Part shown: positions 1-7,603 of the stretch, in pieces
Layout: each line of letters starts with the position of its first letter
Position numbering within the stretch: position 1 is the stretch's first letter
Origin: Streptomyces panaciradicis
Lineage (GTDB): Bacteria; Actinomycetota; Actinomycetes; Streptomycetales; Streptomycetaceae
Reading direction: 5' to 3'
Assembly: GCF_023516615.1 (NCBI RefSeq)
Contig: NZ_JAMGBF010000001.1
Location: 62,001-126,000, forward strand
Length of the DNA stretch: 64,000 nucleotides
Notes under the pieces: generated by a model
Database searches by the model: none
What the model saw: the letters and a program-made list of their open reading frames with translations, nothing else
Told to the model about the DNA's origin: nothing
Program-made: the position numbers and the translations under genes

Positions 1-362
1 CTGCCGTACACCGTCTTGCCGTCGGCGTCCCGGGCGACGAGCAGCACGCTGAAGCGCTGGCTGCTGTTGGCCATCTGGCCCGCCGTGCGCTGCAGTTCGT
101 CCTGCGTGGGATGCGGGAGCAGAGTGCCCGCCCGGTTCTGCATCGCCTGCTTGAAGTCGCCGAGCACGGCGTCCTGGGTACGGGTGAGCACGGCCTCGCG
201 GTTGAGCCAGTACGCGATTCCCGACGCGGAGACGGCCGCGGTGAGCGCGACCAGCCCGAACACGACGACCAGACGCAGGCGCAGACTGGTGAACCGCAGC
301 CGTGACAGATGTCCCTTGCGAGTCGCGGCCCAGCCGCGAACCCCCCCTTGCGCTTCGGTCAC
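1..362 (-). CDS. afsQ2: Sensor histidine kinase AfsQ2, N-terminal part, cut by window edge
   Basis: The frame is open from a GTG at 362 to the window edge and gives about 120 residues. Residues about 31-52 form one hydrophobic segment (LVVVFGLVALTAAVSASGI), followed by an extracytoplasmic sensor stretch, as expected for the amino end of a membrane histidine kinase. The kinase core lies outside the window. The GTG overlaps the afsQ1 stop by four bases (GTGA), so the pair is translationally coupled. Identity rests on pairing with AfsQ1 and divergence from sigQ, the known S. coelicolor arrangement. AfsQ2 is expected to autophosphorylate and pass the phosphate to AfsQ1. Confidence 0.85.
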   Translation of the reverse strand, partial: MTEAQGGVRGWAATRKGHLSRLRFTSLRLRLVVVFGLVALTAAVSASGIAYWLNREAVLTRTQDAVLGDFKQAMQNRAGTLLPHPTQDELQRTAGQMANSSQRFSVLLVARDADGKTVYG

Positions 363-1045
363 TGAGGCGAGTCCAGCCGGTAGCCCACGCCGCGCACGGT
401 ACGGATCAGCGTCGGGGACGACGGCACGTCCTCGACTTTGGCGCGCAGCCGCTGCACGCAGGCGTCCACCAGCCGGGAGTCACCGAGGTAGTCGTGCTCC
501 CAGACCAGGCGCAGCAACTGCTGCCGCGACAGCGCCTGCCCCGGCCGCCGGCTCAGCTCCAGCAGCAGCCTGAGCTCCGTCGGGGTCAGCTGCAGGTCCT
601 CGCCGTTCTTCGTGACCGTCATCGCGGCACGGTCGATCACGAGGCTGCCGAACGTCGCCGAGTCGCTCGCCTCCCGCTCGCCGCGCCGCAGCACGGCCCG
701 GATCCGGGCGTCCAGCACCCGGCCCTGGACCGGTTTGACGACATAGTCGTCGGCGCCGGACTCCAGGCCCACCACCACGTCGATGTCGTCGCTGCGCGCG
801 GTCAGCAGGATGATCGGCAGCTGGTCGGTGCGCCGGATGCGCCGGCACACCTCGAAACCGTCGATGCCGGGCAGCATCACGTCCAGCACGATCAGGTCCG
901 GCCGCTGCTCGCGCAGCAGCTTCAGGCCGTCCTCACCGGTGGCAGCGGTGGCCACCCGGTGACCCTGGCGCGTCAGTGAGAGCTCCAGGGCCGTACGGAT
1001 GGCGTCGTCGTCCTCGATCAGCAACAGGGAAGGCACGGGGGTCAT
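359..1045 (-). CDS. afsQ1: OmpR-family response regulator AfsQ1
   Basis: 228 residues. The receiver domain (about 5-115) carries the acidic pocket E11-D12-D13, phosphoacceptor D55 in VLDVMLPG and the conserved Lys in VVKP. A winged-helix domain follows from about 130 to the end (TPTELRLLLEL, VDACVQRLRAKVE, RTVRGVGYRL). ATG 1045 was chosen because MTPVPSLLLIEDDD is a normal receiver start; the frame is open further upstream but without family-like sequence. In S. coelicolor AfsQ1 activates antibiotic genes and sigQ under nitrogen-related conditions. It is divergent from sigQ, with two putative AfsQ1 boxes between them, and overlaps afsQ2. Confidence 0.93.
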   Translation of the reverse strand: MTPVPSLLLIEDDDAIRTALELSLTRQGHRVATAATGEDGLKLLREQRPDLIVLDVMLPGIDGFEVCRRIRRTDQLPIILLTARSDDIDVVVGLESGADDYVVKPVQGRVLDARIRAVLRRGEREASDSATFGSLVIDRAAMTVTKNGEDLQLTPTELRLLLELSRRPGQALSRQQLLRLVWEHDYLGDSRLVDACVQRLRAKVEDVPSSPTLIRTVRGVGYRLDSPQ

Positions 1046-1109
1046 TCTGGCCCATGGAGGGGGTCCGGTACGACACCTGGAACGATGCATGCGCCTACCG
1101 CTTCTCTCT

Positions 1110-1125
1110 GTGACCCTGCCGTGTC
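1110..1125 (+). promoter_or_regulatory. Putative AfsQ1 box 1 (imperfect)
   Basis: GTGAC at 1110-1114 and GTGTC at 1121-1125 are separated by six bases, giving two half sites one helical turn apart. The reported AfsQ1 consensus is GTnAC-n6-GTnAC, so the second half has one mismatch. It lies in the 222-bp gap between afsQ1 and sigQ, upstream of both. Confidence 0.6.
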
Positions 1126-1144
1126 TTCCCTGCGACCGGCCCCT

Positions 1145-1160
1145 GTGACAGGTCTGTGAC
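1145..1160 (+). promoter_or_regulatory. Putative AfsQ1 box 2 (perfect)
   Basis: GTGAC at 1145-1149 and again at 1156-1160 with exactly six bases between: a perfect match to GTnAC-n6-GTnAC. It is about 108 bp upstream of the sigQ start and 100 bp upstream of afsQ1, so it could serve both autoregulation and sigQ activation. Confidence 0.72.
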
Positions 1161-1267
1161 AGTCGGCGGACACGGCCATGAAGGTGCGAGGGCAAGCTTT
1201 TCGGCACAGGCAAGGAAGCACCGCCTGAGCAAGCAGAACACCGGAAGTCCACGACGGGGGGCGCGAG

Positions 1268-2011
1268 ATGAACACGCTGCACGGCATGAGCACCAGCGCA
1301 GTGGTCACGCGCCTGCACGACGTGAACGGGGGCCGGGGTTCCGAGAAGTCCGGCGCCGTGAGCGGGCGGGGGTGCGCTCGCGGCGCCGGGCGTCAGCACA
1401 CCGCCTACATGACGGTGGTTGACGGTTTCACGGGGGAAACGCACGGGGGAAGCGCGTACGGGGAGGGCTCGGGGGAGCGTCGTTCGCTGTCGGAGGCGGA
1501 GTTCACCGCCTACGTCCAGGAGCGCCGCGCCTCCCTGTACGCCACCGCCTACCACCTGACCGGTGACCGCTTCGAGGCCGAGGACCTGCTGCAGAGCGCG
1601 CTGTTCTCGACGTACAAGGCGTGGGACCGGATCAGCGACAAGGCCGCGGTCGGGGGCTACCTGCGCCGCACCATGACGAACCTGCACATCAGCGCGTGGC
1701 GCCGCCGCAAGCTGAACGAGTACCCGACCGAGGAGCTGCCGGAGACGCCCGGCGACACGGACGCGATGCGCGGCACCGAGCTGCGCGCGGTCCTGTGGCA
1801 GGCGCTCGCCCGGCTGCCCGAACTCCAGCGCACGATGCTGGTCCTGCGCTACTACGAGGGCCGCACCGACCCGGAGATCGCGGAGATCCTCGACATCAGT
1901 GTCGGCACGGTGAAGTCGAGCATCTGGCGGTCGCTCCGCCGGCTGCGCGAGGACGAGGTCCTCAGCTTCGGCCGTGACGAGGAGGACGCCTTCGGGGAGC
2001 TGGTCGCCTGA
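1268..2011 (+). CDS. sigQ: RNA polymerase sigma factor SigQ (SigE-like ECF family)
   Basis: 247 residues from ATG 1268. Region 2 is residues about 75-140 (FTAYVQERRASLYATAYHLT, then EDLLQSALFSTYKAW, the core-binding and -10 helix). Region 4 is about 165-232 (LPELQRTMLVLRYYEGRTDP with the helix-turn-helix EIAEILDISVGTVKSSIWRS). The first 70 residues are low complexity, so the start is uncertain; ATG 1286 and ATG 1409 are in frame. SigQ directs RNA polymerase to its own promoter class and in S. coelicolor links AfsQ1/Q2 to antibiotic control. The gene is followed by a G-rich repeat and a strong terminator. Confidence 0.85.
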   Translation: MNTLHGMSTSAVVTRLHDVNGGRGSEKSGAVSGRGCARGAGRQHTAYMTVVDGFTGETHGGSAYGEGSGERRSLSEAEFTAYVQERRASLYATAYHLTGDRFEAEDLLQSALFSTYKAWDRISDKAAVGGYLRRTMTNLHISAWRRRKLNEYPTEELPETPGDTDAMRGTELRAVLWQALARLPELQRTMLVLRYYEGRTDPEIAEILDISVGTVKSSIWRSLRRLREDEVLSFGRDEEDAFGELVA

Positions 2012-2030
2012 GGGCTGGGGGGAGCAAGTG

Positions 2031-2130
2031 ACGGGGGAGCGGTAACACCGGGGGGACCGACGGGGGTCACGGGGGACCTACGGGGGTCACGGGGGAAAGA
2101 CCCACGGGGGAGACACGGGGGAACGGGGGA
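2031..2130 (+). repeat. G-rich direct-repeat tract (CGGGGG runs)
   Basis: About ten runs of five or six Gs, mostly in the context ACGGGGGA, fill this stretch. It contains two adjacent 20-bp units (2061-2080 and 2081-2100) that differ only in their last bases. It lies between the sigQ stop and its terminator. Similar G runs occur near the 5' end of sigQ (1430-1480). It could fold into G-quadruplexes on the coding strand. Confidence 0.7.
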
Positions 2131-2169
2131 AGCGGGACTGGAGGGCCGGGGGGTCCGTCCAGTCCCGCT
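2131..2169 (+). terminator. Hairpin terminator after sigQ
   Basis: Perfect 12-bp stem: AGCGGGACTGGA (2131-2142) pairs with TCCAGTCCCGCT (2158-2169) across a 15-base loop, followed by a short T-containing stretch. It lies between the convergent sigQ and uridine-kinase-like genes and may serve both. Confidence 0.75.
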
Positions 2170-2198
2170 TTCGTGTGTGCCCGGGGAACCGCGCCGGC

Positions 2199-2834
2199 TC
2201 AGGCCGTCGGCGTCGACGACGGGTGGCGGGTCACCGCGGCGGTGGCCAGCCGGGTCAGTGCCTCGTCGCGGTCGCAGGGATGCGCGCCCAGCGTGGTCTG
2301 ACGGGAGACGATCCCGCGCTCCTGGCGCATCAGGCGCCAGCCGCGGCGCAGCAGGAACGGCACCGACTTGCGGCCCTCCTTGAGATCCCGCACGAAACGG
2401 CGGCGGAAGGTGCGCACCGGGCCCCGGCTCAGGCACAGCGCGTCCGCGAGCAGCCCCTCCCGCCGGCACCGGTCGATGATCTCGGCGGCGAAGACGCCCT
2501 CCGCCACGAACAACGGGGTGCGCCCGATCTCCACGGCCTCCTCGCCGGTGCGCGCGGACAGGGACAGGTCGTAGACGGGGATCTTCGTACGGCCCGTGCG
2601 GCACAGGTCGGCTATCGCCGCCACCGCCGCCTCCGTGTCCCAGGAGTCCGGATGGTCCCAGTCGATGTCGGAGCTCCCCGCCACCAGCGGCAGCGTCGGG
2701 TCGTCGCCCTCCTTGTAGAAGTCGTCCAGGCGCAGCACGGGAAGGCCCGAGCGGGCGGCGACGAGGGACTTGCCCGAGCCCGAGGGGCCGCAGAGCAGCA
2801 CGACACGGGCGGAGGTGGGGAGATGGATGCTCAC
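2199..2834 (-). CDS. Uridine kinase-like P-loop NTPase
   Basis: 211 residues from GTG 2834. The Walker A motif CGPSGSGKS is at residues 15-23, followed by a nucleoside-binding LDDFYK and DWDHP, which resemble uridine/cytidine kinases. Streptomyces homologues are annotated uridine kinase or ATP-binding protein. Phosphorylation of a nucleoside or similar alcohol with ATP is inferred from the family only. The frame is open to 2909, but a -10-like CAAACT ends eight bases before GTG 2834, which fits a leaderless start there. Its position near deoC and the phosphorylase suits nucleoside salvage. Confidence 0.65.
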   Translation of the reverse strand: MSIHLPTSARVVLLCGPSGSGKSLVAARSGLPVLRLDDFYKEGDDPTLPLVAGSSDIDWDHPDSWDTEAAVAAIADLCRTGRTKIPVYDLSLSARTGEEAVEIGRTPLFVAEGVFAAEIIDRCRREGLLADALCLSRGPVRTFRRRFVRDLKEGRKSVPFLLRRGWRLMRQERGIVSRQTTLGAHPCDRDEALTRLATAAVTRHPSSTPTA

Positions 2835-2961
2835 GGGACACCAGTTTGACGCATTCCGTACGCCCTGCCGACCCCGCGGGTCGGCATTGGATCGCGCGTC
2901 ACACCTCAACTACCCTTCGTGTCGACCCGATTACCCCGCGCACCAGAAGGTGGCACCAGCA

Positions 2962-3369
2962 ATGTCACGACACACGTCGTCCTCCACCCCGACCGTCCAC
3001 CGCGCCCTGGTCGCCCTCGCGACGGCGGGCGTGGCGCTCGGCGCGGGTGCCGCGACGGCCTCCGCCGCCGACACCGAGCCCCTGGTGGACGTGCTGCACA
3101 CCCGGCCCACCAGCCTCGGCAAGATCGACCCGCAGTCCGGGGTCCAGGCCCTCACCGGCACCGTCGGCTACGTCACCGGGCCGGTCGCCGGCCTCAAGCC
3201 CAACCCGCTCGCCGGCACCGGCGTCGACCCGCTGGACAACGGCGTCGGCACCCAGCTCGCCGACTTCAAGGCCCTCGACACCCAGATGCTGACGGCCCCG
3301 GTCGCCCAGGCCTCCTCGATCGGCAACATCCCGGTCCTCGGCCAGGCCACCGGCCTGCTGAGCCACTGA
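2962..3369 (+). CDS. Small secreted protein of unknown function
   Basis: 135 residues. A signal peptide covers about residues 1-36 (hydrophobic core LVALATAGVALGAGAATASA, likely cleaved before ADTEP). The mature part is about 100 residues, rich in Gly, Thr, Val and Leu, without cysteines or a recognised domain (VDVLHTRPTSLGKIDPQSG, LAGTGVDPLDNGVG). ATG 2962 has AGAAGG about 11 bases upstream. It is divergent from the uridine-kinase-like gene and ends at a strong terminator. A structural or surface-associated role in the envelope is possible, but nothing in the sequence decides it. Confidence 0.72.
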   Translation: MSRHTSSSTPTVHRALVALATAGVALGAGAATASAADTEPLVDVLHTRPTSLGKIDPQSGVQALTGTVGYVTGPVAGLKPNPLAGTGVDPLDNGVGTQLADFKALDTQMLTAPVAQASSIGNIPVLGQATGLLSH

Positions 3370-3383
3370 AGGCCCCGGTACGG

Positions 3384-3429
3384 CGGAGAGCCGCGCCTCC
3401 CCCGGACGGAGGGGAGTCGCGGCTCTCCG
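3384..3429. terminator. Bidirectional hairpin terminator
   Basis: Perfect 12-bp stem: CGGAGAGCCGCG (3384-3395) pairs with CGCGGCTCTCCG (3418-3429). It sits between the convergent secreted-protein and short aldehyde-dehydrogenase genes. Confidence 0.8.
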
Positions 3430-3445
3430 GCTTGTGGGGGTGGCG

Positions 3446-4333
3446 TCAGTAGGACGAACCCGACGCGCCCAGCGAACCCGTCGGATGCCAGACCGTCTTC
3501 GTCTCCAGGAACGCGGTCAGGCGGTCGGTGCCCGGAGTCTCCGACCAGTTGTCCACAGGCTGTGGACGCAGGACGCGCTTGAGGTTGTCCGCCGCCGCGA
3601 TCTCCAGCTCCTTCGCCAGCACGTCGTCCGCGCCCGCGAGGTCGATCGCGTTGACGTCCTGGTGCGACGCCAGGGGAGGGGCGATCTCCGCCGTACGGCC
3701 CGACAGGACGTTGACCACGCCGCCGGGGACGTCCGAGGTGGCCAGCACCTCGGCGAGGGACAGCGCGGGCAGCGGGGACCGCTCGGACGCCACCACGACC
3801 GCCGTGTTGCCCGTCGCGATCACCGGGGCGAGCACCGACACCAGGCCCAGGAACGACGACTCCTGCGGGGCCAGGACGGCGACCACGCCGGTCGGCTCCG
3901 GAGAGGACAGGTTGAAGAACGGGCCCGCGACCGGGTTGCCGCCGCCGACCACCTGGGCGATCTTGTCGGTCCAGCCCGCATACCAGACCCAGCGGTCGAT
4001 GGCCGCGTCCACCTGCTCGGCCGCCTTCGACTTCGACAGGCCCTCCGCGTCGGCGACCTCGTGCACGAACTGCGCCCGGCGGCCCTCCAGCATCTCGGCG
4101 ACGCGGTAGAGGACCTGGCCCCGGTTGTACGCGGTGGCGCCGGACCAGCCGCCGAACGCCTTGCGGGCGGCGACCACCGCGTCACGGGCGTCCTTGCGGG
4201 AGGAGAGGGGGGCGTTGGCCAGCCACTTGCCCTTTGCGTCGGTCACCTCGTACACCCGGCCGCTCTCGGAACGCGGGAACTTCCCGCCGACGTACAGCTT
4301 GTAGGTCTTGAGGACACTCAAACGGTCAGACAT
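3446..4333 (-). CDS. Half-length aldehyde dehydrogenase homologue lacking the catalytic domain
   Basis: 295 residues against about 480 for a full enzyme. It aligns with the N-terminal half of its operon partner (LYVGGKFPRSESGRVYEVTD, then ATGNTAVVVASERSPLPA) and stops before the region that carries the catalytic Cys. The PWNFP motif is replaced by APQESSFLG, and the Lys of VVLKPAE that holds the cofactor is missing (VVVASE). Aldehyde oxidation by itself therefore looks impossible; a partner or regulatory subunit for the upstream enzyme is an inference. ATG 4333 overlaps the preceding stop by eight bases. It is not obvious decay, since the frame is clean with normal codon use. Confidence 0.8.
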   Translation of the reverse strand: MSDRLSVLKTYKLYVGGKFPRSESGRVYEVTDAKGKWLANAPLSSRKDARDAVVAARKAFGGWSGATAYNRGQVLYRVAEMLEGRRAQFVHEVADAEGLSKSKAAEQVDAAIDRWVWYAGWTDKIAQVVGGGNPVAGPFFNLSSPEPTGVVAVLAPQESSFLGLVSVLAPVIATGNTAVVVASERSPLPALSLAEVLATSDVPGGVVNVLSGRTAEIAPPLASHQDVNAIDLAGADDVLAKELEIAAADNLKRVLRPQPVDNWSETPGTDRLTAFLETKTVWHPTGSLGASGSSY

Positions 4334-5762
4334 CGAGGTATGCCTCCAGGCCGTGGCGGCCGCCCTCGCGGCCGAAGCCCGACTCCTTGTAACCGCCGAA
4401 CGGCGAGGTCGGGTCGAACTTGTTGAACGTGTTGGACCAGACGACGCCCGCGCGCAGCTTGTTCGCCACCGCGAGGATCCGGGAGCCCTTCTCGGTCCAG
4501 ATGCCCGCCGACAGGCCGTACGGCGTGTTGTTCGCCTTGGCGACCGCCTCGTCCGGGGTGCGGAAGGTGAGGACCGACAGGACCGGGCCGAAGATCTCGT
4601 CGCGGGCGATCCGGTGCGCCTGGGTGACGTTCGTGAAGAGCGTCGGGGCGAACCAGTAGCCGGAGGACGGGATCTCGCACGCCGGGGACCAGCGTTCGGC
4701 GCCCTCCGCCTCGCCCTGCTCGACGAGGGTGGTGATGCGCGAGAGCTGCTCCGCCGAGTTGATCGCGCCGATGTCCGTGTTCTTGTCCAGCGGGTCGCCG
4801 AGGCGGAGCGTGGACAGGCGGCGCTTGAGGGAGTCGAGGAGTTCGTCGTGGATCGACTCCTGGACCAGGAGGCGGGAGCCCGCGCAGCAGACCTGTCCCT
4901 GGTTGAAGAAGATGCCGTTGACGATGCCCTCGACGGCCTGGTCGATCGGGGCGTCGTCGAAGACGATGTTGGCGCCCTTGCCGCCCAGTTCGAGAGTGAG
5001 CTTCTTGCGGGTGCCCGCGACCGTCCGCGCGATCTCCTTGCCGACGGCCGTGGAACCGGTGAAGGCGACCTTGTTCACGTCCGGGTGCGCGACGAGCGCG
5101 GCGCCCGTGTCGCCGTATCCGGGAAGGATGTTGACGACGCCCTTGGGCAGGCCCGCCTGACGGCAGATGTCCGCGAAGAAGAGGGCGGACAGGGGGGTCG
5201 TCTCGGCGGGCTTGAGGACCACCGTGTTGCCGGTCGCCAGCGCCGGGGCGATCTTCCACGCCAGCATCAGGAGCGGGAAGTTCCAGGGGATGACCTGGCC
5301 GGCCACGCCCAGCGGGCGCGGGTTCGCGCCGAAGCCCGCGTGCTCCAGCTTGTCCGCCCAGCCCGCGTAGTAGAAGAAGTGCGCCGCGACCAGGGGGAGG
5401 TCGGCGTCGCGGGTCTCCTTGATCGGCTTGCCGTTGTCCAGGGTCTCCAGGACCGCCAGCTCGCGGCTGCGTTCCTGGATGATCCGCGCGATCCGGAACA
5501 GGTACTTGGCGCGCTCGGAGCCCGGCAGCGCCGACCACTTCTCGAAGGCCTTGCGGGCGGCCGCGACGGCGCGGTCGACGTCCGCCTCGCCCGCCTGGGC
5601 GATCTCGGAGAGGACCTCCTCGGTGGCGGGGCTGACGGTCTTGAAGACCTTGCCGTCGGCCGCCTCCGTGAACTCGCCGTCGATGAACAGCCCGTAGGAG
5701 GGCGCGATGTCGACGACCGAGCGGGACTCGGGTGCGGGTGCGTATGCGAATGCCGATGCCAT
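4326..5762 (-). CDS. NAD(P)-dependent aldehyde dehydrogenase
   Basis: 478 residues, full length for the family. It has the cofactor motif VIPWNFPLLMLAWKIAPALA, the Rossmann motif FTGSTAVGKEIA, the catalytic Glu in LELGGKG and the catalytic Cys C292 in FNQGQVCC. The C-terminal EIFGP and SPFGGYKESGFGREGG are present. It oxidises an aldehyde to the acid with NAD(P)+. The gene starts five bases after deoC ends, and DeoC releases acetaldehyde, so acetaldehyde removal during deoxyribose catabolism is the likely job. The half-length homologue follows with an 8-bp overlap, making a three-gene operon. Confidence 0.9.
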   Translation of the reverse strand: MASAFAYAPAPESRSVVDIAPSYGLFIDGEFTEAADGKVFKTVSPATEEVLSEIAQAGEADVDRAVAAARKAFEKWSALPGSERAKYLFRIARIIQERSRELAVLETLDNGKPIKETRDADLPLVAAHFFYYAGWADKLEHAGFGANPRPLGVAGQVIPWNFPLLMLAWKIAPALATGNTVVLKPAETTPLSALFFADICRQAGLPKGVVNILPGYGDTGAALVAHPDVNKVAFTGSTAVGKEIARTVAGTRKKLTLELGGKGANIVFDDAPIDQAVEGIVNGIFFNQGQVCCAGSRLLVQESIHDELLDSLKRRLSTLRLGDPLDKNTDIGAINSAEQLSRITTLVEQGEAEGAERWSPACEIPSSGYWFAPTLFTNVTQAHRIARDEIFGPVLSVLTFRTPDEAVAKANNTPYGLSAGIWTEKGSRILAVANKLRAGVVWSNTFNKFDPTSPFGGYKESGFGREGGRHGLEAYLDV

Positions 5763-5767
5763 GGTGA

Positions 5768-6730
5768 TCAGTCCACCGTCACGTAGTCGGGGCCGGAGTA
5801 GCGGCCGGTGGCCAGCTTCTGACGCTGCATCAGCAGATCGTTCAGAAGCGAGGAGGCGCCGAAGCGGAACCAGTGGTTGTCCAGCCAGTCCTCGCCCGCG
5901 GTCTCGTTGACCAGGACGAGGAACTTGATGGCGTCCTTGGAGGTGCGAATGCCGCCCGCCGGCTTCACGCCGACCTGGATGCCGGTCTGCGCGCGGAAGT
6001 CGCGCACCGCCTCCAGCATCAGCAGGGTGTTGGCGGGGGTGGCGTTGACGGCGACCTTGCCGGTGGAGGTCTTGATGAAGTCGGCGCCGGCCAGCATGCC
6101 GAGCCAGCTCGCCCGGCGGATGTTGTCGTACGTCGACAGCTCGCCCGTCTCGAAGATGACCTTGAGCCGGGCCTCCGTGCCGCAGGCCTCCCGTACGGCG
6201 ACGATCTCGTCGTACACCTTCATGAAGTGACCGGCGAGGAACGCCCCGCGGTCGATGACCATGTCGATCTCGTCGGCGCCCGCGGCGACCGCCTCGCGCA
6301 CGTCCGCCAGCTTCACCGTCAGCGGCGCGCGGCCCGCCGGGAACGCGGTGGCCACCGAGGCGACCTTCACGGACGAGCCGGCCACGGCCGCCTTCGCGGT
6401 GGCCACCATGTCGGGATAGACGCAGACGGCCGCCGTCGACGGGGTCGCCGGGTCGGTCGGGTCCGGGTGGACCGCCTTGGCGCCGAGCGCCCGGACCTTG
6501 CCCGGGGTGTCCGCGCCTTCCAGCGTCGTCAGGTCGACCATCGAGATGGCGAGGTCGATGGCGTACGCCTTCGCGGTCGTCTTGATGGAACGGGTGCCGA
6601 GGGAGGCGGCGCGCGCCTCCAGACCGACCGCGTCGACGCCGGGCAGCCCGTGGAGGAAGCGGCGCAGCGTGCCGTCGGACGCGGTGACGTCGGCGAGTGC
6701 GTGAGCTGCGTTGGGTGCAGTGGTGGGCAT
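5768..6730 (-). CDS. deoC: Deoxyribose-phosphate aldolase
   Basis: 320 residues from ATG 6730. It cleaves 2-deoxyribose-5-phosphate to glyceraldehyde-3-phosphate and acetaldehyde in the cytosol. The Schiff-base Lys is K220 in ADFIKTSTGK, and other class I aldolase motifs are visible (AVCVYPDM, DEIDMVID, LKVIFETGEL, VGVKPAGGIRT). GTG 6736 is an alternative start two codons upstream. The operon continues into two aldehyde dehydrogenase genes. A 12-bp palindrome 20 bp upstream of the start also occurs before the nucleoside phosphorylase gene, pointing to common control by a nucleoside-responsive repressor. Confidence 0.93.
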   Translation of the reverse strand: MPTTAPNAAHALADVTASDGTLRRFLHGLPGVDAVGLEARAASLGTRSIKTTAKAYAIDLAISMVDLTTLEGADTPGKVRALGAKAVHPDPTDPATPSTAAVCVYPDMVATAKAAVAGSSVKVASVATAFPAGRAPLTVKLADVREAVAAGADEIDMVIDRGAFLAGHFMKVYDEIVAVREACGTEARLKVIFETGELSTYDNIRRASWLGMLAGADFIKTSTGKVAVNATPANTLLMLEAVRDFRAQTGIQVGVKPAGGIRTSKDAIKFLVLVNETAGEDWLDNHWFRFGASSLLNDLLMQRQKLATGRYSGPDYVTVD

Positions 6731-6749
6731 GGTCACCAGACGAGCATAT

Positions 6750-6761
6750 CTACGCGCGTAG
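6750..6761. promoter_or_regulatory. Palindromic operator candidate before deoC
   Basis: CTACGCGCGTAG, a perfect 12-bp palindrome, 20-31 bases upstream of the deoC ATG where a promoter or leader would lie. The identical 12-mer lies at 10306-10317 before the purine nucleoside phosphorylase gene; relative to this strand both share the 5' flank AT. Confidence 0.65.
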
Positions 6762-6894
6762 CGGCTGTACACCCCGGGAGGTTGGTCTGTGGGGCGGGGG
6801 CTTTGCCTCGTCTTTTCGCCCGTGCTTCCTGGGGGGTCGCTTTGTGGGGGGCGGCTGGCTGGGGTTCTTTTCCTCGTGAGGCACAATCGCCCTC

Positions 6895-7569
6895 ATGACG
6901 ACCCCCGAGCCCTCGACGCCGGCCACGGCCAAGGACCGCGTCCACCGTTCCTCCGCAGGCATCGCCGGAGGCGTCCTGCTGCTCGCCATCACCGCCTGGC
7001 TCGGCATCGACGCGATCGTCGCCGGTCACGGCCGCACGCCCTGGCTGGCGCTGGCCGCGATGATCCTCGTCGTCCCGCTGATCGTCGCCTTCACCATCCG
7101 CCCCGCCGTCCAGGTCAACGACGAGCGGCTGCGCGTCCGCAACCCGTTCCGGCTGATCGTGCTGCCCTGGGGCGAGGTCGGCGCGCTGAGGTCCGGCTAC
7201 TCCAACGAGGTCGTCTCCAAGGCCGGCACCAAGTACCAGCTGTGGGCCGTCCCCGTCTCGCTGCGCGCCCGCAAGAGGGCGGCCCGGCAGGAGGCCCGCA
7301 ACGCCGCCGACCGGGCCGCCGGGGCCAGCGGAGGCGGTCGCCGCGGCGGGCTCGGCGGACTGGGTTCCGGCAGCTTCGGTGGCGCCGTGCCGAGCGGGCC
7401 CACCCGCGCTCAGGCCGACCGGGTCATGGACGACCTGCGCGACATGCTCGAGGAGCGGGGCGGTAAGCAGGGCGCGCAGGGTGAGGTGACCGTGCGCTGG
7501 GCCTACGAGGTCGCCGGGCCCGCGCTCGCCGGGGCACTGTTGCTGGTGATTCTGCTGGCCACGGGGTGA
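6895..7569 (+). CDS. Membrane protein with bacterial PH-like domain
   Basis: 224 residues. Two N-terminal membrane segments (about 23-41 and 50-68) are followed by a soluble part resembling the bacterial PH domain (IRPAVQVNDERLRVRNPFRL, WGEVGALRSGYSNEVV, YQLWAVPVSLRARKRAA). A Gly-rich linker (about 145-170) and a C-terminal membrane segment (about 205-222) complete it. No enzymatic residues are apparent, and a scaffold or membrane-associated role is inferred. It is transcribed away from deoC and ends at a clear terminator. The start follows the short sequence TCCTCGTGAGGCAC without a strong ribosome-binding site. Confidence 0.75.
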   Translation: MTTPEPSTPATAKDRVHRSSAGIAGGVLLLAITAWLGIDAIVAGHGRTPWLALAAMILVVPLIVAFTIRPAVQVNDERLRVRNPFRLIVLPWGEVGALRSGYSNEVVSKAGTKYQLWAVPVSLRARKRAARQEARNAADRAAGASGGGRRGGLGGLGSGSFGGAVPSGPTRAQADRVMDDLRDMLEERGGKQGAQGEVTVRWAYEVAGPALAGALLLVILLATG

Positions 7570-7576
7570 GCGGGTG

Positions 7577-7598
7577 CGGGCGCCCTTTCGGGCGCCCG
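7577..7598. terminator. Bidirectional hairpin terminator
   Basis: CGGGCGCCC (7577-7585) pairs with GGGCGCCCG (7590-7598) across a short T-rich loop, between the convergent PH-domain and phosphosugar-mutase genes. Confidence 0.75.
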
Positions 7599-7603
7599 TT
7601 CCC

